This document shows, piece by piece, positions 40,139 to 48,975 of a stretch of 64,000 nt of DNA. Position numbers and translations under genes: made by a program. The notes under the pieces are model-generated. The model saw nothing but the letters and a program-made list of their open reading frames with translations. It was not told the DNA's origin and searched no databases. Source of the stretch: Micromonospora parva (GTDB taxonomy: Bacteria; Actinomycetota; Actinomycetes; Mycobacteriales; Micromonosporaceae). Where the stretch lies: positions 1 to 64,000 of the forward strand of contig NZ_JNZS01000012.1 of the NCBI RefSeq assembly GCF_000718515.1. The letters run 5' to 3'. How positions within the stretch are numbered: the stretch's first letter is position 1; every line of letters begins with the position of its first letter.

Positions 40139-42907
40139 ATGATCTGGTCATCGCTGCCCGCGCACACCCGCCGCGCCGCCATCGTGGTCCTCATCCTGCT
40201 CGCCGCGATGCTGCACGCCGTACCCGCCCGCGCGGGCACACCGGGAAGCGCGACCGGCCTCACCCGGGCCGGGAACACGTACACCATCGCCACCAGCACG
40301 GCCGCCCGCATCCGGCTCACACTGGCCCGCGCGGACATCTTCCGCGTCTGGGTCGCGCCCAACGGCACCTTCACCGAACCGGCGGCGAACGAGATCACCG
40401 TGCGGACCGACTTCGGTGCGGTCGCCAGCACCGCGACCGACGAGGGCACCGCCTTCCGCATCGCCACCTCGGCGGTGGTCATCCGGATCACCAAGAGCCC
40501 TCTGACGATGCAGGTCCAGCGCCCCGACGGGCGGCTCATCTGGCGGGAGGCGCAACCGCTCGACTGGACCGCCGGCCGCACCACCCAACGGCTGGCCCGC
40601 GCCACCGACGAGCAGTTCTACGGCACCGGCCTGCGCCTGGGGGAGTGGGCGTTGCGCGACAAGACGGTGCCGATCGCCGTGGACAACCAGTGGCGGGAGA
40701 ACACCAACGCCAGTCCGGCCCCCTTCTACCTGTCCACCAACGGCTACGGCGTCCTGCGCAACACGTGGGCACCCGGCTCGTACGGCTTCACCGCACCGGT
40801 GACCACCACCCACAACGAGGAACGGTTCGACGCCTACTACTTCGTGGGCGACTCGCTCAAGGGGGTGCTCGGCGCGTACACCGACGTGACCGGCAAGCCG
40901 TTCCTGAGCCCGATGTGGGGCCTCGAACTCGGCAACGCCGACTGCTTCAACGCGTCCAACCCCGCCTACCAGGGCGACCACAACCGGGCCGGGCACCAGC
41001 GGACCCCCGACGTGCTGTCGTACGCGCGGGAGGCCCGCGCCAAGGACATGCCGTCCGGCTGGTTCCTGCCCAACGACGGGTACGGCTGCGGCTACACGGA
41101 TCTGCCCGCCACCGTCGCCGGGGCCAAGGCGCTCGGTTTCCAGACCGGCCTGTGGACCTCCAGCGGTCTGTCGTCGATCGACTACGAGGTCGGCACCGCC
41201 GGCACCCGTGGCGTGAAGACCGACGTCGCCTGGGTCGGCGGCGGCTACCAGAACGCGTTCCGTGGTGTTCAGCAGGCGGTGGACGGCATCGAGCGCAACT
41301 CCGACGCGCGTCGCTACGTCTGGACGGTCGACGGGTGGGCCGGCACCCAGCGCAACGCAGTGGTCTGGACCGGTGACACGTACGGGCGGTGGGACGACAT
41401 GCGGTGGACGGTGCCGGCGGTCGCGGGCGCCGGGCTGTCCGGCTTCAACTACGCCACCGGTGACGTCGACGGGATCTTCGGGGGCAGCCCGAACACCTAC
41501 GTGCGGGACCTGCAGTGGAAGTCGTTCACGCCGGCGTTCATGACGATGTCCGGTTGGGGGGTGACCAACCCGGCGGCCGGCTACCAGGACAAGCAGCCCT
41601 GGCGGTACGCCGAGCCGTACCTGTCGATCAACCGCCGGTACCTCCAGCTCAAGATGCGGCTGATGCCGTACCACTACACGATGAGCCGGGTGGCCAGCGT
41701 GACCGGCGTACCGGCGACCCGGGCCCTGGTGCTCGAATATCCCAACGACCCGGTCGCCCGGGGCAACGCCACGTCGGGGCAGTTCATGGCGGGCGACGCG
41801 TTCCTGGTGGCGCCGGTGGTCTCCGACACCGAGCTGCGCGACGGCATCTACCTGCCGGCCGGCACCTGGACCGACTACTGGACCGGCCGGGTCTACCAGG
41901 GCCCGCTCACACTGAACGGGTACGCCGCGCCGCTCGACCGGCTGCCCCTGTTCGTCAAGGGCGGTTCCATCGTGCCGATGTGGCCGCAGATGAACCACAC
42001 GGGTGAGAAGCCGGTCTCCACGCTCACCTACGACCTGTATCCGCGCGGTTCGTCGAGCTTCACCCTCTACGAGGACGACGGTATCACCCGCGCCTACCAG
42101 AGCGGCGCCTACGCCACCCAGCAGGTCAGCATGACGGCACCGACGTCCGGCACCGGGACGGTCACCGTGGACGTGGGCGCCTCCGTCGGCACGTACGCCG
42201 GCAAGCCGTCGTCGCGCTCCTACGAGTTCACCGCGCACCTGGCGGCCGCTCCCCGCGCCGTCACCGTCGCCGGCCAGACCCTGCCGTCGCTCGCCACCCG
42301 CGCCGCGTACGACTCGGCGAGCAGCGGCTGGTTCTACGCCGACGGCGTGCTGCGGATCAAGGCCGGGTCGCGGAGCGCGGCGTTCCAGACCCGGATCGAC
42401 GGCGCGGTGCTGCCGGTCGCCGACACCAGCACGACACCGTCGCCGATCCCGCGCGACAACTGGCGACTCGTGTACGCCGACAGCGAGGAGACCAGCGCGG
42501 AGAACGGCGCGGCCACGAACGCCTTCGACGGCAGCACGTCCACGTTCTGGCACAGCGCCTGGTCGACAACTGCCGCGCCCCTGCCGCACGAGATCCAGCT
42601 CGACCTGGGCGCCACGTACCAGGTCGACGGGCTGCGGTACCTGCCCCGGCAGGACGGGGGAGTCAACGGCCGGATCGGCCGCTACGAGGTGTACGTGTCG
42701 GACAGCCCGAGCAACTGGGGCACGCCGGTGGCCTCGGGAACCCTCGCCGACACGGCGACGCAGAAGGTGGTGCCGTTCACCGCCGCGCGCAGCGGCCGGT
42801 ACCTGCGCCTGCGGGCACTGAGCGAGGCCGGTGACCGGGGGCCGTGGACCACGGTGGCCGACCTGACCGTCACCGGCAGAGCTGTGGCGTCGGCGTCGGG
42901 GAGTTGA
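40139..42907 (+). CDS. Secreted GH31 glycoside hydrolase with C-terminal CBM32 (F5/8 C) module
   Basis: 922 residues. Signal peptide about 1-32 (ends VPARAG). An N-terminal sandwich leads to the GH31 barrel (about 260-590), with TVDGWAGTQRN as the nucleophile region and VVWTGDTYGRWDDM as the acid/base region. Proximal and distal C-terminal sheets follow. A discoidin/CBM32 module (about 780-915: ENGAATNAFDGSTSTFWHS, DGLRYLPRQDGGVNG) completes it. GH31 covers alpha-glucosidases, alpha-xylosidases, alpha-galactosidases and transglycosidases; the substrate cannot be fixed from sequence. ATG 40139 has GGGAG upstream. Candidate DeoR sites precede it. Confidence 0.9.
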   Translation: MIWSSLPAHTRRAAIVVLILLAAMLHAVPARAGTPGSATGLTRAGNTYTIATSTAARIRLTLARADIFRVWVAPNGTFTEPAANEITVRTDFGAVASTATDEGTAFRIATSAVVIRITKSPLTMQVQRPDGRLIWREAQPLDWTAGRTTQRLARATDEQFYGTGLRLGEWALRDKTVPIAVDNQWRENTNASPAPFYLSTNGYGVLRNTWAPGSYGFTAPVTTTHNEERFDAYYFVGDSLKGVLGAYTDVTGKPFLSPMWGLELGNADCFNASNPAYQGDHNRAGHQRTPDVLSYAREARAKDMPSGWFLPNDGYGCGYTDLPATVAGAKALGFQTGLWTSSGLSSIDYEVGTAGTRGVKTDVAWVGGGYQNAFRGVQQAVDGIERNSDARRYVWTVDGWAGTQRNAVVWTGDTYGRWDDMRWTVPAVAGAGLSGFNYATGDVDGIFGGSPNTYVRDLQWKSFTPAFMTMSGWGVTNPAAGYQDKQPWRYAEPYLSINRRYLQLKMRLMPYHYTMSRVASVTGVPATRALVLEYPNDPVARGNATSGQFMAGDAFLVAPVVSDTELRDGIYLPAGTWTDYWTGRVYQGPLTLNGYAAPLDRLPLFVKGGSIVPMWPQMNHTGEKPVSTLTYDLYPRGSSSFTLYEDDGITRAYQSGAYATQQVSMTAPTSGTGTVTVDVGASVGTYAGKPSSRSYEFTAHLAAAPRAVTVAGQTLPSLATRAAYDSASSGWFYADGVLRIKAGSRSAAFQTRIDGAVLPVADTSTTPSPIPRDNWRLVYADSEETSAENGAATNAFDGSTSTFWHSAWSTTAAPLPHEIQLDLGATYQVDGLRYLPRQDGGVNGRIGRYEVYVSDSPSNWGTPVASGTLADTATQKVVPFTAARSGRYLRLRALSEAGDRGPWTTVADLTVTGRAVASASGS

Positions 42908-42928
42908 CGCGTACACCTGTGGAAGCGA

Positions 42929-42962
42929 GACGCCGCGGGCTGCTGGAGCAGCCCGCGGCGTC
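42929..42962. terminator. Hairpin terminator between convergent genes
   Basis: GACGCCGCGGGCTGCT (42929-42944) and its exact reverse complement (42947-42962) lie 22 nt after the GH31 stop and before the opposing gene's stop. Confidence 0.75.
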
Positions 42963-42976
42963 CTGCGACGACGGTC

Positions 42977-45157
42977 CTAGGAGAGGGACCACTGTTGGCG
43001 GGTCGCGCCGGTGGCGGTGCGCTGGACGACGTCCGCCCCGTTGTCGGTGATCGTCCCGTCGAGGTCGAGCACCCGGCCGCTGTTGCGGTTCGTGATGGTG
43101 ACGTGGGTGCCGACGCGCGTGATCCGCCACTGCTGGTTGGCCGCACCCGTGTACGTCCACTGGATCACGTCGGCGCCGTCCGCCGTCGAGCTGCCGGCCA
43201 CGTCCAGGGCGCGGCCACTGCGGCGGTTGACGATGCGGTGGTACCCGTTGCCGAGCGGAACGATCGACCACTTCTGATGCACACCACCGTTGTCGGCCCA
43301 CTGCACGGCGTCGCCGCCGTCACCCGGTGCGGCGACCGCGACCTCGATGACCTTCCCGCTGGCCCGGTTCGTGAGCGTGTAGCTCGCGGTCGGGTCGAAC
43401 GAGCCGTTCAGGGCGTCGAGTTCCTTCAGGCTGAACCGGACGGTCATGATGTACGGGTAGCTGGTGTCGGCCGGGTCGAAGTATCCGTAGGACGTGAGCA
43501 CGAACGTCCCGTCGGGCAGCACCACGTTGCCGGCGTAACCGGTGTCGCCGCTCTTGACCGAGGGCGTGAAGTCCTCCAGCAACCGCACCCGGTACTGCCC
43601 CTCCCGGGAGTTGACCAGGTCGTCGTACGTGCCGACCCAGGCCACCCAGTCGCCGGCCACCCACGCGCCGGTGTTGCTCACGCTGTTGCGGATGATGTCG
43701 CGGAAGGTGATGACGAGCCGACCGGACGCCGGGTCGTACGTGGCGGCGTGCCGTTCGCCCATCAGGGCGCCCTGCATCTCGCGCGGTTCGGTCCAGGTGT
43801 TCCCCTCGTCGTTCGAGAACGCGACCATGGCGTTGGTGCGCTTGTGCTGTGCCCGGGCGAGCATCGCGAGCTGGCGACCGTCCGGCGAGCGGATGATCTC
43901 GATCTCGCAGAGGCCGGCGTACTTCTCGATGGTGTTGTGCGCGGCGAGCAGCCGGGTCGGCGTGCTCCAGACGGCGTTGCCGGCGGCGTCGAAGGTCAGG
44001 TACGTCTTCCAGTTGTTGTAGCCACCGTCGTGGAAGACGCCCAGGTACCGGAAGTCCCACGACCCGTCGGCCTTCTTCAGCCGGACCAGCGTGGCGTGCG
44101 CGACGTACCCGGCGAAGCCGGCGTCGGCGAAGTGGTGGGTGAACTCCGACCAGGACCGGCCGCTGTCGTCGGAGTACGCGGTCTTGAACCCGCCCGGACT
44201 CGCTGGAAGGCCGCTGACCAGCAGGAGTCGGGTCGCCCCGTTCGGCTTGACCACCTTGTAGAGGGTGGGTGTCTCCTTGCTGGTGGCCCAGCTCGCCGGG
44301 GTGGGGAGTCGACCGCTCCAGGTGCGCCCACCGTCGTCGCTGCGCTTCAGGATGATCTGGCCGGTGCCGTGGCCCATGGGGTAGACGGCGAACATCGTGC
44401 GGCCGTCGTCGAGCAGGACGGTGTCGGGGTGCCCGAGGTACTGCCCGGCCTGGCGGTCGGTGAGCACCTGACGGCGCGCGTCGTCCTTGAGGTCCAGGAA
44501 CGGGATCGTGTAGTCGATGCGCATGCTCAGGTCGCTGATCTCGCCCGCCGTCAGCGGGGTTCCGTACACCCGCACGTAGTCCAGGTCACCGCTGTAGTGC
44601 CACTGAGCTCCCTGGGCGTCGACGTTGCGGCCGATCCACATGCCGTTCAGGTCCCGGACGTTCGCGAAGAACCGGGTGGAGGGGTGCGTGGCGCGAAGCA
44701 CCCCGTCGACGTGCAGGCGGGTGCCCTCGGTGCCGACGGTCAGGATGGCGGTGTGCCAGACGCCGTCGTTGTAGGGACCGCCGGTGGCGGTCATCTGGGT
44801 GGCGTACGCCCCGTTCTCGCGGTTCTCGAAGTACACCGAGCCGCCGTTGAGGGAGAACGACAGGTTGCTGGAGTCGTCGGCGGTGTGCGAGGCGCTGAAG
44901 AAGCTCTTCGCGACGGCGGTGCTGGTGGACCGGAACCGGACGGCGATCGCCCCCTGGGTCAGGTTCGCCACCCTCGACAGGTCGGCCGATTTGTCGAGGA
45001 AGGTGCTGCTGCCGTTGAACGCCTGGTTGACCGGGTAGTTCACCGTCGCGGTGGGCGCGGCGTGCCCGGCGGTCGCCGGCACCAACAGGCTGAGCAGGAG
45101 CAGCAGGGCGACGGTCGCGGCGGTGCCCGCCCGGGCCGCCGTCCACCGGCCGTTCAT
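42977..45157 (-). CDS. Secreted sialidase-fold protein with LamG and ricin-type domains
   Basis: 726 residues. Signal peptide about 1-34. A concanavalin/LamG-like domain (about 40-215: TRLHVDGVLRATHPS, MWIGRNVDAQG) precedes a sialidase-like propeller (about 225-585) with Asp-boxes RSDDGGRTW, YSDDSGRSW and FSNDEGNTW. A ricin B lectin domain (about 595-726) closes it. No canonical RIP motif is clear, so it may be a non-sialidase GH of the same fold or a divergent sialidase. Its ATG overlaps the GH20 stop by 4 nt, so it is the last gene of a beta-helix - GH20 - this protein operon. Confidence 0.82.
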   Translation of the reverse strand: MNGRWTAARAGTAATVALLLLLSLLVPATAGHAAPTATVNYPVNQAFNGSSTFLDKSADLSRVANLTQGAIAVRFRSTSTAVAKSFFSASHTADDSSNLSFSLNGGSVYFENRENGAYATQMTATGGPYNDGVWHTAILTVGTEGTRLHVDGVLRATHPSTRFFANVRDLNGMWIGRNVDAQGAQWHYSGDLDYVRVYGTPLTAGEISDLSMRIDYTIPFLDLKDDARRQVLTDRQAGQYLGHPDTVLLDDGRTMFAVYPMGHGTGQIILKRSDDGGRTWSGRLPTPASWATSKETPTLYKVVKPNGATRLLLVSGLPASPGGFKTAYSDDSGRSWSEFTHHFADAGFAGYVAHATLVRLKKADGSWDFRYLGVFHDGGYNNWKTYLTFDAAGNAVWSTPTRLLAAHNTIEKYAGLCEIEIIRSPDGRQLAMLARAQHKRTNAMVAFSNDEGNTWTEPREMQGALMGERHAATYDPASGRLVITFRDIIRNSVSNTGAWVAGDWVAWVGTYDDLVNSREGQYRVRLLEDFTPSVKSGDTGYAGNVVLPDGTFVLTSYGYFDPADTSYPYIMTVRFSLKELDALNGSFDPTASYTLTNRASGKVIEVAVAAPGDGGDAVQWADNGGVHQKWSIVPLGNGYHRIVNRRSGRALDVAGSSTADGADVIQWTYTGAANQQWRITRVGTHVTITNRNSGRVLDLDGTITDNGADVVQRTATGATRQQWSLS

Positions 45158-47505
45158 CGGGTGATGGTCCATTGCTGTTCGGTACCTCCGCGGTAGGTGG
45201 ACTGGACGACGGCGGCGCCGTCGGTGGTGGCGGCGTTGGCGACGGTGAGCGCCTTGCCGGAACTCCGGTTGATGATCTTGTAATTGGTGCCGACCGGAAT
45301 GACGCTCCACAGCTGGTTCGCACCGCCGTGGTACGTCCACTGCACGACGTTCGCCCCGTCGGCGGTGGAGGAGCCGGGCACGTCCAGCACCTTGCCGCTG
45401 CTGCGGTTGACGATGCGGTGGTAGCCGCCGCCGGCCTCGACGAGCGTCCAGCGCTGATGTGCCGCGCCGTTGCCCGACCACTGGATGGCGTTCGCGCCGT
45501 CCCCGCTGCCCGCCGGCACCTCCAGCACCTTGGCGCTGTTGCGGTTGACCACGCGGTGTTCGGTTGCCGGGTCGAACACCGCGGCCGGGGTCGCCGCCCG
45601 GGACACCTCGACCTTGTCCGCCGTGACCGCCGTACCTGACGAACTGGCGTTCCTGCTGTTCAGCACCCGCACCTTGAGGACGTGGGGGCCCTGCGCGAGC
45701 TGCCCGCTGGTGAAGACCATCGCCTGGTCCACCCGGGTCGGGGAGTACAGGTCGACGACAGTCTCCGGGCCGCCGTCGATCGAGACGCCCGCCCGGCCGT
45801 GGTTCGCCGCCCTGGCGGCGAAGAGCTTGATCTTGTTGCCGGTGAACCGCACCTGGTACGCGCTGTCGAGGGTGCTGCTGTAGTGGTCGTCGCGCTGGAA
45901 CTGCCTGCTGCCGTTGGCCCCGTAGGACCACGTCCCCGAGTAGCTGAACTGGTTGTCACCGGTCCCCGTGGTGTTGTCGTTGACCTGGACCACGCTCGGC
46001 ACGCCCGGGGCGTCGCCGATCGCGTCCACCCGGGCGAAGTACGCCTCCACGGTGCTCGACCGGGGGCCGCCCCACAGTCGCTCGGCCAGCACCTCGGTCG
46101 GCCGCTTCGCGTACTGGTCGAACCACTCGTCGGTCTGGTGCTCCATCGCGTCCGACCAGCGGGCCATCTGGTAGCCGTTGACCTTCGCGTTCTGGTCCGG
46201 CGCCCAGCTCTCGTAGACGTTCTTGGTGTTGACGTAGAGGTTCAGCCCGGGCGTCACGTACAGGGTGCTCTCCGGCACGCCGACGACCGTGTAGCCCAGG
46301 TTGTAGAAGTAGTTCAGCGACCCGGTGTACGGGGTGAGGACGATGTTGGTGGCCGGCTTGATGCTGGTCTGCTGGCCGTTCGTCTCCCACCAGTTCCACA
46401 ACTGCGCCGTCTTGCCGTACGAGCGCACCTTGTCGTTCATCAGGTTCATGAACTCGGTGAAGACGTCACCGGGGTACGGGAAGCCGCGCGCCTGCGCGTA
46501 GCTGACCAGCTCGGGGCAGGAGTTCTTGGCGGCGTCGGTCTGGTACTCGTCGCCGCCGATGTGGAAGTAGGGGCCGTCGAACAGTGGGACGAACTCCGAC
46601 AGCAGGTTCATCACGAACGTCCGGGCGTTCTCCTTGGTGAGGTTCAGCGTCCAGCCGCCCCTCTCACCGCCCGGCCAGGGCGCGTAGTCCATCGACGAGC
46701 AGGAGAACCTCATCGTCGGGTCGTAGGTCGTCATCGCCGTGGCGTGGCCCGGCAGGTCGATCTCGGGAACGATCGTGATGTGGTAGCGCTTGGCGACGTC
46801 CTGCAACCGGCGCAGGTCGGCCTTGCTGTAGGACTGCGCCGAGGCCAGCCCGGGGTACCGGTCGCTGCGCAGCCGGAAGCCGTTCCACTCGGTGAGGTGC
46901 AGGCGCAGCGTGTTCAGGCGTAGCCACGCCATCCGGCGGAGCAGGTTCTCGAGGTGGTCCATCTCGTAGAAGTGCCGGCCGACATCGAGCATCACTCCCC
47001 GGTCCCGGTACTGCGGGTAGTCCCGGATGGTGCCCGCCGGCACTGTCGTCCTCGTCGCGCTCTGTTTGATCATTTGCAGCAGGGTCTGGGTGCCGTAGTA
47101 CACGCCGGCCGCCGCGTTCGCGCGGATCACGATGGTCGAGCCGGCGGTCAGCAGGTAGCCCTGATCCCCGATGCCGGCGTCGGTGCTCGCCAGGGTGAGC
47201 AGGATGTCGCCGGTCCCGGGCGTCGCCGACGAGACAACCGGTACGTCGGCGCCGCTGATCGCGCCGAGGTCGACGCGCAGCGCCGTCGCGGCTGGTGACA
47301 ACTGGGCGGCGTGTGCCGGGTCGAGCAGGATCCGGGACGACGGGGCCAGCGTCCAGACGCCGGTCCCTCCGGTCCACTCCCGGACGCTCGGCGCGACCTG
47401 GGGCGTCGGGTTGGCCGCCCGCGCCGCCGACGGGACAGCGAGCCCGACGCCGACCAGCAGGGAGGCGAGGAGGAGAGGGAGAAGCCGCTTGTGGGAGGAG
47501 AACAC
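45154..47505 (-). CDS. Secreted beta-N-acetylhexosaminidase (GH20) with CBM-like and ricin-type domains
   Basis: 783 residues. Signal peptide about 1-30. A GH20b domain (about 40-165) precedes the catalytic barrel (about 168-500), with the Asp319-Glu320 pair in FHIGGDEYQ and VPEIDLPGHA upstream. A jelly-roll module (about 515-640: RFTGNKIKLFAARAANHG) and a ricin B domain (about 650-783) follow. It should release terminal beta-GlcNAc or beta-GalNAc by substrate assistance. GTG 47505 is 9 nt from GGAGG; GTG 47511 is too close. It lies 20 nt after the beta-helix gene. Confidence 0.93.
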   Translation of the reverse strand: MFSSHKRLLPLLLASLLVGVGLAVPSAARAANPTPQVAPSVREWTGGTGVWTLAPSSRILLDPAHAAQLSPAATALRVDLGAISGADVPVVSSATPGTGDILLTLASTDAGIGDQGYLLTAGSTIVIRANAAAGVYYGTQTLLQMIKQSATRTTVPAGTIRDYPQYRDRGVMLDVGRHFYEMDHLENLLRRMAWLRLNTLRLHLTEWNGFRLRSDRYPGLASAQSYSKADLRRLQDVAKRYHITIVPEIDLPGHATAMTTYDPTMRFSCSSMDYAPWPGGERGGWTLNLTKENARTFVMNLLSEFVPLFDGPYFHIGGDEYQTDAAKNSCPELVSYAQARGFPYPGDVFTEFMNLMNDKVRSYGKTAQLWNWWETNGQQTSIKPATNIVLTPYTGSLNYFYNLGYTVVGVPESTLYVTPGLNLYVNTKNVYESWAPDQNAKVNGYQMARWSDAMEHQTDEWFDQYAKRPTEVLAERLWGGPRSSTVEAYFARVDAIGDAPGVPSVVQVNDNTTGTGDNQFSYSGTWSYGANGSRQFQRDDHYSSTLDSAYQVRFTGNKIKLFAARAANHGRAGVSIDGGPETVVDLYSPTRVDQAMVFTSGQLAQGPHVLKVRVLNSRNASSSGTAVTADKVEVSRAATPAAVFDPATEHRVVNRNSAKVLEVPAGSGDGANAIQWSGNGAAHQRWTLVEAGGGYHRIVNRSSGKVLDVPGSSTADGANVVQWTYHGGANQLWSVIPVGTNYKIINRSSGKALTVANAATTDGAAVVQSTYRGGTEQQWTITR

Positions 47506-47525
47506 GGTCACGTACCTCCGGTCGT

Positions 47526-48599
47526 TCAGAGCGGAAGGAGATCCTTGACGTTGCCCTGCAACAGGGGCGCGGTGCCGCTGTTGGACTGTGTGCCGACCAG
47601 GTGCACAGGCGCGGCGCCGGAGCAGGTGACGGCGAGGTTGGAGAGCGTGCACCCGGAGAGCAGCCACCGGGTACCGAGTAGGTTCGTGGCGCGGATGTCG
47701 CTGTACCAGAGGGTGTTGCCGGTGAAGGTCGGTGGCAGGACGCCGTCGACGACGACGCCGGTGCCCGGGTTGCGCTCGACCCCGCCGATGGGGAAGGACA
47801 GGGCGGTGCTCCAGCGCACCGGGACGCCACCGTTGCAGTGGTTGACGGTGTTGCCGGTCAGGCTGCCGTGCCCCCAGTTGTCGCTGGCGAGCGCCCCGTA
47901 CGGGCTGGTCTGGGCGAACGAGTAGTAGGCGCCGTAGCAGCCGACGACGACGTTGCCGTTGATCGTCCAGTTCCCCGACGAGTTCCAGATCGCGAGTCGG
48001 CACGAGGTGAAGCTGTTCGCGGTCAACTGTGAGTACTCACTGCGGTCGGCCAGCGAGACACCGAAGTAGCAGCGGTGGAAGGCGTTGCCGCTGACCTTGA
48101 GCCGGTAGCCGAAGTAGTCGTCGGCGGCCGATCCGGTGATCGCCAGTCCGGCGCCGCGCCAGTTCGTGAAGTCGCAGTCCAGGATCCGTACGCCGGTACT
48201 GCGGCTGATCCGGACGGCGACGTGCGCGAACTGTGGCGCGGTGCCGACCGGGCTGGACTGGCGTCCGAGGAAGTGGACGCCGCTGATGGTGACGCCGCTG
48301 CGGCCCACGATGGACAGCGCGCCGCTCTGGTCGGTGGGGACGGTGACGGTCGCGCCGTTGCCGACGATGAGGCAGCGGTCGGGCAGGGCGACCGGAGCGG
48401 TGAGGGTGTACGTGGCGCCGGGCGCGAGCTGCACCTGAGGCGTACGGGCGAGGACGGTGTTCCAGTCGTCGGCGACGCCGAGCACCGGGAGGGACGTCGA
48501 GGCGATGGCGGCGTCGGCGCGGCCGGGCGGGACGACGGCGGCGAGGGCACCGGCGGCGCCCGCCAGCGCGACCGCGCGGCGGGGGAGGCGTGTGGTCAT
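47526..48599 (-). CDS. Secreted right-handed beta-helix protein
   Basis: 357 residues. A basic/twin-Arg-like N-terminus (MTTRLPRRAVALAGAAGALA) is followed by parallel beta-helix turns typical of pectate-lyase-like folds (SGVTISGVHFLG, STGVRILDCDFTNW, SYFGVSL-type CYFGVSLADRSEYSQLTANS). Catalytic residues cannot be assigned. Such proteins cleave acidic polysaccharides or bind surfaces. It begins an operon with the GH20 and LamG/sialidase-like genes. ATG 48599 is preceded by GAAGGA. Confidence 0.75.
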   Translation of the reverse strand: MTTRLPRRAVALAGAAGALAAVVPPGRADAAIASTSLPVLGVADDWNTVLARTPQVQLAPGATYTLTAPVALPDRCLIVGNGATVTVPTDQSGALSIVGRSGVTISGVHFLGRQSSPVGTAPQFAHVAVRISRSTGVRILDCDFTNWRGAGLAITGSAADDYFGYRLKVSGNAFHRCYFGVSLADRSEYSQLTANSFTSCRLAIWNSSGNWTINGNVVVGCYGAYYSFAQTSPYGALASDNWGHGSLTGNTVNHCNGGVPVRWSTALSFPIGGVERNPGTGVVVDGVLPPTFTGNTLWYSDIRATNLLGTRWLLSGCTLSNLAVTCSGAAPVHLVGTQSNSGTAPLLQGNVKDLLPL

Positions 48600-48623
48600 T
48601 GATGTCCTTCGGACAGCGGGGGA

Positions 48624-48646
48624 ATGTCCTACGTCAGATGTCGGAC
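48624..48646. promoter_or_regulatory. GACATC-type motif at the beta-helix/GH20 operon promoter
   Basis: On the minus strand GTCCGACATCTGACGTAGGA, about 35 nt upstream of the beta-helix ATG, shares GACATCTGAC with the site at 55623-55636 and resembles 36532-36553. A weaker palindrome, GGCATCTGAATGTC (48911-48924), lies in the same 376-bp intergenic region. Confidence 0.5.
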
Positions 48647-48740
48647 GAACTTACGAGTGATATCGACCCTCGTCAAGAGAGCCGTTGCCCCGCCCTCGGC
48701 CGCCGCTCGGCCTCCGGCTCGGTGGCAGCCCGTGCAAGTT

Positions 48741-48750
48741 GATGCAAAAT
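48741..48750 (+). promoter_or_regulatory. GATGCAAAAT half-site upstream of the tagatose-type operon
   Basis: GATGCAAAAT matches the DeoR-linked motif at 40034-40043. It is 226 nt before the PfkB-type kinase ATG; no second inverted half is obvious, so it may be a single or weak site. Confidence 0.4.
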
Positions 48751-48975
48751 TCCTGCCAGGTCGGGACCCCGCGCGCCGGGGCTGCTCGAACGCCGCGACG
48801 CTCCCCCGATGCGGTGCCCGCAGGGGCGGTGACGGTGTCGGAGCGCTCAGGACCGACCTTGACGCCGCCGGGGTCAGATCCCTAGGGTCTGCAACATCCT
48901 GATTGATTCTGGCATCTGAATGTCACGAAAGATCATGCGTGCTCGTGTGGCTGGCATCTTCTGGAAGAGGCGGAC

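Noticed and set aside
40148..42916. Open frame of 922 codons on the minus strand
   Set aside because: Antisense of the GH31 gene; composition is Val/Gly/Arg-rich with no recognisable domain.
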